A stretch of 64,000 bases of DNA from Ramazzottius varieornatus (Eukaryota > Tardigrada > Eutardigrada > Parachela > Ramazzottiidae), in contig BDGG01000008.1 of assembly GCA_001949185.1 (NCBI GenBank), positions 121,648 through 185,647 of the forward strand, given 5' to 3'. Below, in pieces: positions 21,475 through 32,300 of this stretch; position 1 is the first letter of the stretch, and each line of letters starts with the position of its first letter. The position numbers and the translations under genes are program-made. The notes beneath the pieces are model-generated. The model ran no database searches, was not told the DNA's origin, and saw only the letters and a list, made by a program, of their open reading frames with translations.

Positions 21475-22748
21475 TCTTGGGCGGTAAGACAACAGAATCC
21501 GAGGGGCGCCTCTCTACCGCAGCAAGGATGAAGGCCCGAGAAGCTTCTGGCAGATCAGGACAGAACAGAACAGAACAGTAACTGTGAGAAGAACCTCAAC
21601 GGCAACGTTCTGATCGATGATCCAGGTTGCTGATTAGCAGGGTGCTCCAATGACCGATGCTCACCGTAGCCGTGGATTCTCCGAAGCAACAGGATGAATA
21701 ATGCTTACTACGGAGGTCCAAAGTCCTCACCCTGAAGTCCCGAATGTCCGATTGGCGATTGCCGATTGCCTAACAGAAATTTGAGAGTTAGGACAGAGAG
21801 ACTGGAGGGGGTAGAGGAACCGCTGTATATACCGTAGAGGTGCAAAACATGGAAACGGTAGAGGCACTTACTACTACGGCGAACGACACCATTGGTCCGC
21901 CACGCACAGAGGCCACGCCCCGGAAGAGTCGATTACATTACGGCTACTCGACTATTAAATTGATAAGATTCCTAGGTTACAGAGCGTCGAAGCACGATGA
22001 TATGGAACCGTGCAAACTCAACAGCATACTGCAAGGCTAACGTCCACCAGTAATCCGAGCGTTCACAGGTGGCGAGGAGAAAGCAGCAGGTGGAAGAAAG
22101 CTAAGAAGCTTCGTTTTAGAACGGGATGTCAAGCTGCTTCCGCAATAACTTGGTGAATTCATTCGGAAGTTCTTTATGCGTCACGTGCCTTGCTCGCCCC
22201 TGCGCCATGTTCGTTTGCCCACGTGGTTCGATACTTACTTACGGCAACAGCTTACGGCAGCAGTTTGTCCAAGCATCTAAAGATCATCCAAGGTCATCCA
22301 TTTGACCTCGACCTTCAAAGGTCGCTAGTCCGCCAATGACTTTATCACTGGAAGACTGGCGTGACGTACGTACGCGTTCCTCTACCCCCTCTAATCTCTC
22401 TGGTTAGGATTAACGAGAGAACGACTTCCGTTTCCGGCTTTGCGGAGTAAGTTTGTCTGACTTTCGGCAGAGAACGGCGCCCCTCGTGGGGGGTTTTTCG
22501 CCCCTCTTGAGGTCAGAGGCTGGAACGAGTGGTAGATATTGGATAACGTCATTAATGTGATATCCTCAGATATCATTCTCTCCCTTTGATAGTAGTCCTG
22601 AATCCGTGGCTCCCGATTCCCGAAACAACCTCGGTTGGACTATTTGGCAGTCGTGCAGTTGTGCTGTTTTCGGAGCACAACTGGGAATCCGTTCGACTGT
22701 AGGAGCTAAGCAGCCTAAGCCATCTTATGGTAACTTACGTATTTCCTG
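21475..22748. other. divergent intergenic region between the CDGSH gene and VPS50
   Basis: About 1.3 kb separates two divergent start codons and probably holds both promoters. A short CAGAA pentamer run lies near 21555-21576 (ACAGAACAGAACAGAACAG). No gene, RNA or clear element is seen. Confidence 0.5.
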
Positions 22749-25700
22749 ATGGATCTGCGAAGTAAACTGCGATCTCTCGTTAGGAAGCAGGTGTGTGTAC
22801 CTTATGTTTGGTTTCGGTCAAATAAACAGTTTTTGTGCATGCTGACTCCAGATGTAGCTGAGATTGTTTGGGGGAGCACTTGTATTCTGTAGGCTTTAAC
22901 AGGGTTTTCTGTCATTTCAGGACACGGGCATTCCAGACTTGGCTTCTCCTGACGACGCGCCAAATGACTTTGTCTTCGAGCCCACCGTGACGATTCAGGC
23001 TATCGGCAGAACCGACAAAAGTACATCGTCGTCGGACAGGGCAAACATTCTGGAAGCGGAAGTGCTTCGCTCTATTGAGGAGCAGTATTACTCGGAGGAC
23101 TTGTTTGACGCTGGAGACTACGAATTACAGGTGGGTGATAACAGGACTCTCTTTGGTCCCCATCGCAAAAGTACTGTATAGTACATAGGCCTAATCCTTG
23201 GATGTTGGTGCAGAAACTGAACGGGAACTACGAGCTGGACAAAGTGGACGCTCTGAGAAAATCTCTCCGCGGACAGTTAGAAGTGGTAATTGGAACTGAA
23301 CGGTGGTAATAAAGTACTTTGACGTGCATGTGTTGTGTTGACTTGTTCTTCCTTATGCGATATCAGGATGGAGTGTAGTGCGTCTGACCAACTAAACGTT
23401 TCAGGTGACGAGGAAGCTGTCGGAAGTTATCTTGCAAAACCGCGCGGCTTATACAGAGGAACTGAAGCGTGTGACGGAAATCGAGAATGGACTGGCTGTC
23501 ACAGTCGAAACGAGCAGAAAAGCACGAAGGTATTATTGAGGCTTGGTTGGCTCGTTTCCTTGAAGTACTCGTGTGCACCATGAGTGATTTAGGGCGACGG
23601 AAATATGTCACGGAAACTTCGCAGCCCAAGAGCTCAAGTTGCTGCAGCTGCACAGTCGGGGTCAGCGGTGCTCTGCGTTCTTCCATGCATTGATGACAAT
23701 AAAGTCCTTACGAAGAACGATTAGCGAAGTGGAGAACTTGCTGGAAGAGGGAAACTTCGCGGAAGCCATCGAACTGACGCTGTCGTGTCGAGTGACAGCG
23801 AAGGCTCTACGGCAGTATAACTGCGTTAGTCAGATATACGATAGACTACAAGAGGGCTTGGTCGATGTGGAAAGCAAGCTGGACATCGCATTGAACCAGC
23901 TTTGCCAAGAATTCGATCCCAAAGTCTACGTAAAAGTATACCACGCTTATCAGCTGTTGGACAAAAATCAGGTACGCAACAGGGAATAAGAAACCAGTTC
24001 CTTAAACGAACATGCTTGACCGGAAGTGACTCCAACAGATGACTAGTCGTGCTAGTTTTATACAAGATTGATCGCATTTTGGCTTCTCTTGTCTCTTGCA
24101 GACTGCCGTGGATCAACTTCATATGCACTTCGTTACTAGAATCCATAACGAGTCTTTCGGAATCGTCCTCCGTTGTGTCGAACAGTCCAGTCACCGAAAG
24201 GTGCCGTTGGAGAGTCTACTTCGTAAGCCCTACCAAGAACTGTGCCACTTCATCGCGCCCGAACACCTCGTCGTCACCCTCCTCACATTGTGTAAGGCCC
24301 TCTGGGAGGTAATGAAAACCTACCGAGCAATTGTACAGTGGCACTTGGACCTTGCCAGTCAACGAAAAGGAGCTGAAAATCCAGGTAGCGAAATCATATC
24401 GATAGATTCCTTTTTCTTATTGGATTGAAATAGTATCCTGATTTTTCAGTTGACTTTTTATTGAAGGTGCAGTTACTGACACTAGCGCACCTGACCGAGA
24501 CTTGGTGGAAGTGTACGTTTTGCACAAACTGGAAAGTGGACCTTCGAGACTTTGGTCTGACATGGAGCAGAAAGTCCGTTCTCTTCTAACTCAAAGCGAC
24601 GCAGCTTCGCACCTGAAGTATGACGGGTTCGGTCACCTTCTGGCTGTTCTGAAAAGGTTCACGTTAGTGGGAAAAGAGTTCGGAGCAGCAAACTCCGTTG
24701 CCTTGATGGATGCAGTTCGGCAACAAGCTTCCCGGTTCTTCTCCGCGTACCACAAGACTAAGCTCGAAGAACTACACTTCTTCGTCGACAACGAATCGTG
24801 GGAAGTCTGTCCGCTGAAGAACCGCTTTACTTGCTTCGACCTGTGGGAGTTTCGGTTCCTTAAGCCCAGAGCTGGAACAGAAAATAGTATGAATTCGTTG
24901 CGAACACAGACAGGCTTTTTCAGTAGTTTGACAGGGCAGGAATCGCCGTTCGACGATGTGCTGCATAACGAAGAACGCTCCGAAGATGTGCTTCTGGACG
25001 TCGGTGAGGGAGACAAGACGTTGTCGGATAGTGATGACGATGTGATGGAAGAGCTGAAGCAGGAGCACATTGATGAGACCGGCGAGAGAAGGACCTTCGA
25101 CTCAGTCAGACAGTACGTGAATGTTTTGTACGGTGAAACTAGAGACCGTGAAATAGATGCGTGGAACTTTCATGGACGTGCATACTGAAAAGTATGCATT
25201 TGCTTGGCACCTCGGCGCATCGTATACTGTCTTGTACTGTGCCCACCTGCATCCTCGGATGTACAGTAGTTATGTCGTTGAAACCTGACTATTGAACGGT
25301 TTGGAAGTTCGTAGCTAAGATGTTTCGACATGAAATGGTGTTCTGTTTTTGCAGGCGGAGAAGTTCCGCGTTCAAGAGTATCGCCCTGGGAGGACCCGTA
25401 GTGACCAACTCCACGCTCTCAGTACTACGACTCTTCGGGCGTTACCTTTTCTTCATGTCCATGCTGGAAACGAACGCACCGGAAGTCGTCAATGCGTTGT
25501 CGCAGCTCTTTGACTACTACTTCTATACCGTCTTCTCGCTCTTCTCCACAGACATACATGAGTACTTCGAAGCCATGGTGATCTCGAAAAGACTGACTTT
25601 GGCAACAAAGCGTATTCACGAAAACTTGATCTCAACGCAGAGTGATCATGTGGAAATGGGGGCTGAAGGCAGAATCAGGATACCGGCTCCTCATATCTCA

Positions 25701-28058
25701 CCCCGTATAAACTTATCGGATAGCAGTAATCTGTTTTCGTTACCGGAGAGAATGGCAGCAATGGAGTCCCTGGCTTTTTTGGCTAGTCAACTAGACTCAC
25801 TCCAGCCGATCCTTGAACGCGCATTACCTCCACAAAGGTGCATCATTCGTTTTACCATTTCAGTTATGAGTCACTTCTACGTACGTTGTCTATTAAAGTA
25901 TTGCGTTTCAGGAGGGTATTTCTTCAGCAGTTCTACACTCAGTCAGTCGCTCTCGTACCCGATGTCCGTCCACCTGTCTACTGGTGCGTGGTGTACCGGT
26001 CTATAAACTATGATACTGCGCTCACGACGATGACTGAGATGCAGTGGGATATCAAGCACCTCGCATCACATCATAGTGAATACGTCGACCACCTCTTGAA
26101 AGTAATATCAGTGCGCTGAAGTTTTTTCTTATGGTTGATACTCGGTATAATCTTGTATTGCAGGAGCTGGAACATTTCAACCGCTCTCTGAAAGAACTGT
26201 CCAAGATAGCAACAGTGACCAAAGATGTATCAGACACCTTATGGACGTTGGTCGTCTGGCTAACGAACCGCACATTCGTGGAAGGTTTTTCGGGAGCGAA
26301 GAAATGCTCGAACGAAGGAAGAGCGCTGATGCAGCTCGACTATCAGCAGTTCATCATGAATGCGGAAAAGCTCACTCTTCTCAGGTAAGATCTATCTAGA
26401 AATTTCCTAGTGACGGCTTTCGTGATGGTTTAGTCGACGTTCGCGCGTTATGCCATTCTTGTCGAAAGTGTAGATCTGAACGGTGAGGTCGCTGCTGATG
26501 TGTGCGAACCCGGCTTCCCGGTTCAGGAGCTCCTCCGTGTTGACGGCACTAGTCAGACTCAAGACTTTCTTGTCGGTGGATGCCGAATATCCATTGATAG
26601 AAGTCTACAAGGTCAGACAGATTTTTGTCCTGCAGGAATATTCTTGAAGTTCATAGGAGGGTCTTACAGCTCGTCCTCGAAGCATGAATTCCAGGGCGTT
26701 GTATCTGAGGAACTTATTCCACACTCCGCTGCCAAAGATCATGTAGTCGCCTTTGTCGCTGACATCCCATCCCGGAGTTTCTTTCGTTGGTTGAGCATGC
26801 AGCAGATCGTACAACAGCCCATTTGCAGGGATCCTGACCGGTCTTTGTATACTGCGTAGATTTCCGGTAGTTTGGAGGTCGGTACTTAGCCCCGAATGGA
26901 CGCAGAATATGCTGTCACCTACCACAGCAGCCACCGGCATGCTTTCGAAAACACGATTGAACAAGTGCCAAGGCATATCGGAGCCGTACACTTCCTGGCA
27001 GATTTTCAGGAACCCCTCGTCCTTGTTCAGATCGCTAGTTTCATGTGAACCTCTCAGAAGAAAAAAGTTCTCGGGGTATTTGAGCTTGTAGCAGAGAACG
27101 AGGGTGATGAGCTCGATCTGATCCTCGCCGTAGTCGACGTAGTTCCCCAGAAAGAGATAGTTGTGGACGTCCGGCGTCCCCTCTTGAGCGAAGATTGTGT
27201 GAAGAGCGCAAAGCTGACCATGAAGGTCTCCAACAACCGTCAGTCCGTTGTCCGCCGGGACGAGCTCTAGTAAACTTGGTTGAGCGAGGAGTAGTTTTGA
27301 GGATAGCTCGCAAACGTTGATGAGCTCGTTCTGCGAGACGAGTAACTGGCGTTGAGCTGGTTGGCTGTCTGGTTTCTGACTGTAAGCAGATAGTTTCTCG
27401 ATAAGGTGATCCAGGTTGAAGACTGGTGGTGCGGTCACGGATGAAACTGACTGTTTAACGACAGCTGTGGTTGAGGCGGAAGTATCAGCTGCACTTGCTC
27501 CTCTTCCAGGTCGCATGAAACTTGATCTCATGCGAGAATAGTTATCTTTGGGGAGGATCTCCGGTCTTTCGTTCGTGGGGGATGAGGTTTCGCTGCTGTC
27601 TTGCTCGAACTCGTTGTTATGCAGAAATCCTAGCGAGCGTTTGGCAACGATGGATAAATTCTCGGTAGCCATTTCAAAATCTTTTATTCAATCTCGGTGA
27701 AGGGCCGACTCATGAACGAACGTGATGACTTTTGAGAAAACGGCTGCAGGCGATGTTGGCGATCATCACAATACTGTGTCTATAATTCAGTTGTTCCCAT
27801 GGTTATAAGGTACGAGTATGTGTAATCAAGGACTTCTGTACTTTCAGGCCAGTACCGGATCGTGAGTTTGTGGATGCATACGTGAAGGCCTTCTACCTAC
27901 CAGAAGACGCACTGGAAAAGTGGGTGAAGGACCACAAGGAATATACGCTGAAGCACATAACAGGATTGTTGCATCATGCTCCCAGTTTGAGCAAGAAGAG
28001 CAGACAGCGGTTGCTGCAATACATCGAAGACCCAGACGGAGTCAAATCGCGGAAGTGA
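22749..28058 (+). CDS. VPS50: VPS50 / syndetin, EARP complex subunit
   Basis: Subunit of the EARP tethering complex (with VPS51-53) that acts in endocytic recycling and dense-core vesicle sorting. Eleven exons join in frame to about 951 residues: 22749-22790, 22921-23130, 23214-23285, 23405-23529, 23593-23971, 24102-24384, 24473-25112, 25355-25837, 25912-26101, 26164-26384, 27848-28058. The N-terminal Vps54_N-like segment (SIEQ-type EEQYYSEDLFD, then GNFAEAIELTLSC) and the C-terminal stretch ANRTFVEGFSGAKKCSNEGRALMQLD-like block are characteristic of VPS50. The latter reads LTNRTFVEGFSGAKKC. The N terminus is short and basic (MDLRSKLRSLVRKQ), so an earlier exon is possible but not needed. Exon 7 has a second in-frame acceptor six bases upstream (24467). 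The 1.46 kb intron 10 contains an antisense pseudophosphatase gene. Confidence 0.92.
26407..27672 (-). CDS. PPP-family pseudophosphatase nested in a VPS50 intron
   Basis: Two exons, 26668-27672 and 26407-26604, join across a 63-base intron to 400 residues. Residues 85-390 follow the PP1 fold. GDLHG (148-152), the His of RGSHE (207-211) and HSGLS (259-263) are kept. GDYVDRG has become GNYVDYG (176-182), GNHE has become GSHE, and RAHQ has become RATS at the exon junction. Three of six PP1 metal ligands (Asp92, Asn124 and His248 in PP1 numbering) and the phosphate-binding Arg96 are therefore replaced. The open frame is intact, so this is a conserved-length pseudoenzyme, not an obvious decayed pseudogene. 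An 80-residue Ser/Thr-rich N extension is present. Loss of catalysis is inference. The low intron number and nested position suggest origin by retroposition of a PP1-like mRNA, with a later intron. Confidence 0.82.
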
Positions 28059-28474
28059 ACCGGAAGTTCTGTCCCTCAGTACCCGATGCTTTTTGTAAAG
28101 AGATTTACGACTCATGCACTTGCTTATTTTTAACCTTCACTGTTCTGTTTTTTTAATGTCCTTATAGTTTCTCGATGATCAGAACGTGAATGTAGTACCC
28201 GGTCCTTCAGTGGGAATGGAGATAGTTCATAGTTACGTAGTTGTCTCTCAAACAATGGTGAGTTTACAGTTTCAACTCCGGCGATCTAGTTAGGTCTTGT
28301 CTACAGACTTCGCAACTGGAAAAAAGAGATAAGTTTATGAAGAGCAGCGCCCAGAAGCCACAGTAGGTGAACCGAACAATGGCAACTTTCGGTAGTAACA
28401 CACTGCACATGAAAGCAATACAAAACGCAAACTAGCGAACGGTCGGTAAAATGATTGAAACAAAAAACAGAACA
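28059..28474. other. convergent 3' region between VPS50 and TOMM22
   Basis: The 416 bases between the two stop codons contain no gene. No canonical AATAAA was found on either strand in the parts read closely. Confidence 0.4.
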
Positions 28475-28855
28475 TTATTTCGGCGGAGGAGGAGGTGGCA
28501 TAGGAAGAGAAGATCCAGGTGATCCCATTCCGGCAGAAAATCCAGGCTTCGGTCCGAGCAGTATGTTTCGCTGCTGTTGAATTTGCGCCTCTTGAATCTG
28601 AAGCGACTCCACTTCCAAGGCTACCGGCAAAGCTAGTATGACAGCAGATGATGCAATTACCCACATGATCTCGCGCGCGTAGTGGTACAAGTTCGATGTG
28701 CTCCATTTGGACAGTTCCCACAGCTTTGCAGAGGTGTCTCGAACCGGTTCAGGGAACATTTCGGTCAGGCCCATCAAGCGTTCCGCAAAGGTCTCCTCTT
28801 CGAAATCGTCATCAAGATCCAGCATCAACTGATCCCCTCCGCCTAGATTAGCCAT
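28475..28855 (-). CDS. TOMM22: TOM22, mitochondrial import receptor subunit
   Basis: Central receptor of the outer-membrane TOM complex; it binds presequences with its acidic cytosolic domain and organises TOM40. A single exon encodes 126 residues. The N-terminal part is acidic (DLDDDFEEE), followed by the conserved FAERLMGLTEMFPEPVRD. One membrane segment, about residues 65-85, carries the family's conserved Pro (SSAVILALPVALEVE). The tail QQRNILLGPKPG matches animal TOM22, and a short polyproline stretch ends the protein. Length is slightly less than human (142). The Met at 28853-28855 is preferred over an upstream in-frame Met because the acidic start fits the family. It is the only single-exon gene recognised in the window and shares a 542-base divergent upstream region with the RNA polymerase I subunit gene. 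Confidence 0.92.
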   Translation of the reverse strand: MANLGGGDQLMLDLDDDFEEETFAERLMGLTEMFPEPVRDTSAKLWELSKWSTSNLYHYAREIMWVIASSAVILALPVALEVESLQIQEAQIQQQRNILLGPKPGFSAGMGSPGSSLPMPPPPPPK

Positions 28856-29397
28856 TATTCCTTCCTTATGACCAGCACCGTCTCCGACCGTACAGGTATC
28901 CCGGGACCGAGGTACTTGCAACTTGATCCAATGGTCGATCCCGTCTGTTCGTCGATTCGTCAATCCCTACTGCCTCCAGAACACGCTGACTGAAGTGGGA
29001 TTTCTTTTCGGAAAAAATCAGGAAGTTTTTCAACGTGAGAAATTCAAAACCTGAAATTGCGAAAGACACTTTACATATTAGAAAAAGAGGCAGGCCGTTC
29101 GGGACACAGCCTACTATACTTAATTGTATGATTGATTCGCCGTATCTTTGACTGAACGTGTTTTCACTCAAGTTGGACGAATTTCCTCCGAACGTCTTCC
29201 CGTTGTTGATGTCTGACGTTCTTTCTCGGATTTCTATTCTCCGGAGTCTACAACGAGCGTTGTTGCACTTCAGGTGTCTCCTTCGAATCTTGGCGCGAAC
29301 CGACGCAGCAGTTTCAGGTCCTTCTGCTTACAAGACTGAGACTGCGTCGATCTAGTATCCTATGTGTTAAATCGGCATCATCAGCGACGTTGATTGG
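28856..29397. other. divergent promoter region of TOMM22 and POLR1B
   Basis: The two start codons are 542 bases apart on opposite strands. No other gene is seen. A shared bidirectional promoter is likely from the geometry; no TATA or specific element is claimed. Confidence 0.45.
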
Positions 29398-32300
29398 ATG
29401 TTGGGCAACGATATGGACATCCCCGGTGTCATCAAAGATCTGACTCCATCGCTGACGAATCTGACCACGAACTTTGGAAAGATTCCCGCAAGTGCTCACC
29501 TGGTAGGTAGCCGATTTGGCTTAGATATTGCCAGCTCTTCCGCGAAGGCCAACCGGTCCATATAAGCAGCTATATAGTGCGTAACAGAATCATTAGGCAA
29601 ACACCCATGTTATAGTAACTGTAATCTTCTGCAGCCCCTGCAAAATCTATCTCGGACCCATATTGAATCTTTCAATTTTGCGCTGGGAGAGGGACTTCGG
29701 GCGGCGGTCGAGGTAACATGGATAGAATGGTTGCGTACTCTTCAGATTGGCACTTCATGATCTTTGCCAAGCCTTGAATACGACGTATTATGCACAACCT
29801 GTTGAATATTACAGGATCTCAACCTACACCGATTCAAGCTGAAGGATGGAAGAGTTGTCGCACTGAAGCTAAAAAATGCAACCGTATCGAGGCCCGAAAT
29901 TTCAGGTTCTCGGGCTGTCTCAACGCACCTGTTTCCGGTTGAGGTATGTGCAGAAGCTTAATACTTGGAGCATTTTAGCTCGTACGATGTGTTCGATCAC
30001 CGACGTTATTTCGAACCTGTTTTAGTGTCGCCAGCGGAAAATATCGTACACGGCTCCTTTGAAGTTGAAGGTGGAGTGGACGCTGGACGGTGAGCACCAG
30101 GGATACTTCGAGAGGTCCGGCGGCGAAATACCCATCATGGTTCGAGTAAGTACCTAGTCTACTGGCCTCTCAATAGTACGACGATCTCTCGCTCGTTTTC
30201 CGCATGCCTCGACATGAAGTTTATTTTCCAGTCGGCATTCTGCCATCTGAAAGACATGACGCCTCAACAACTTGTGAACCGAGGTGAAGAGGAAAACGTA
30301 AGTTAATATCTCACTTCTTGACGATATACCTTCCATAATCGGAGTCTTTCATCGGTTATAGGAATTTGGAGGATACTTCATTATCAACGGGAACGAAAAG
30401 CTTATTCGTCTTCTTGTAACTCAGCGAGCAAACTACGTAAGCAGTGAAAAGCTGTGCTGATGAGAGACTTTCCATTTACCCGTGCCTGTTCTATTTTAGC
30501 CGATGGCGATCAAACGAGGAAGTTGGGCGAAGAAGGACAAGTTTTACACGGAATTTGGTGTAACTATTCGATGCGTGAGGAAGGACGGTACTTCCAATGT
30601 AAGAAATTTTGTATGGAAGTTTTCTGGCTGTCTGTAAGCGTTGTATCTTCTGTCTGAATTTACACTGGTATTTTCTTCTGGCCAGACGAATGTCCTGCAT
30701 TACCTGAGTACCAGTGTGGCGGTCCTTTCGGTGTTGATCAACCGTGAACCCATGTTCATCCCTGCGATAACGCTACTGCGAGCTCTGACGGATTGGACGG
30801 ACAAGGAGATCTACGATGAAATATTGACAGGCCAAGAAGACAGCAATCACTTGCAAGGGTGGGTATCGATTCCGTTCTTGGTATTGAATGTTTTAGAGAA
30901 CTATGCGAGATTTCATCGAAAGCTCTGTACGTCATGTCTGACTAACGTATTTGGTATTGCAGAATTATTCGTGGGTTGCTTCGAGCATTGCAAGCAGAGA
31001 AAATTGCCAGTAAGAAAGATGCGCAGAAGTATATCGGCTCGCAGCTTCGTTTCAAGTACAGGGAAGCCGAGTTCCACGAGGACGAAGAGATAGCCAGAAT
31101 GTTCTTCAGAGAATGTTTGCTCATTCATCTGAAGAAGTTCGAAGACAAAGCTCGACTTCTAGCGTAAGTTCTGCCTTTACCACTGGATACCTCTTGATCA
31201 GATGTTTCAGCCGTGCATTTGTTTGTAGTATGATGATGCGGAAGCTCTTCATGTTCGAACGAGGTATGTGCGCAGCCGAAAACCCTGACAGTCCAATGGG
31301 TCACGACATCCTGACATCTGGAGCGATCTACTTGACAATTCTGAAGGTATTTTGGAACTAAGCTTTTTCGGATCGCTAAAGTGCAGTGGTTCTCAGGTGC
31401 TTGCATACGTTCGTCTCGGAGTATACTGCAGAACAGTGTATGCAGGTGTGTGAGGGGCGCTTTTAGCAATGGTCGAAGTGTTGTCCAAAGTGTTTTCGGG
31501 TTGACGGTGTGATGTTTTTTACCTGCAGGAACGGCTAGAAATCTTGATCAGGAATGCTGCCTTGGCCATTCAGAAAGCAACAGAGAAATCCGGCGATAAA
31601 TACAAGCTGTCAACACAGTTGGTCTCCGACGAGTTCTTCCGAGCCGGAAGTGTGACGCGTCCTATGCAGTACTTTCTGGCCACTGGTAACCTCAACCCCA
31701 GATCCATTGCTCACCTTCAGCAGGCGTCGGGCTTTGCCATCGTCGCAGACAAGATTAACTACCTGAGGTTTATGTCCCACTTCCGGTCCGTACACCGTGG
31801 GGCGTTCTTCCAAGAGATGCGGACTACTGCCTGCCGGAAACTCCTTCCCGAAGCCTGGGGCTTTCTGTGTCCTGTCCATACGCCAGATGGTGCTCCCTGT
31901 GGTCTGCTGAACCATCTGGCTGCTCCATGTAGAATTGTGATAGCCGACAAGGAACCCCCGACGCTGGTGCCGTTTCTGGTTTCTCTTGGAATGCTGAGCT
32001 TGAGTGCAATCCCGACGACGGCCTATTCGAAATGCTATCCCGTGCTCATAGATGGAAGGTATTACATTATGCATTCACACAGTCAATTTTGTTAGAGGTG
32101 TGAACAACGTTCTTGGCTTAGAAGACAGAATCAGTGTCGTAACATCGAAGTGAAATCAGTTGAAGAGCTGTGTGGAACCGGGCAAACAAGCTCGATAAGA
32201 TTGTCTTTCCAAGTGGCGCACCATTCTAGCCAGAAAAGCTGAACACAGGCGTCGCTTGGGAGTCTTGTTGTGTTTTTGCCGAGCTCCCACATGTTAGAGA

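Noticed and set aside
23335..23583. Plus-strand frame spanning VPS50 exon 4 and its flanks
   Set aside because: It ignores the splice sites; the spliced frame gives VPS50 sequence (ILQNRAAYTEELKRVTEIE).
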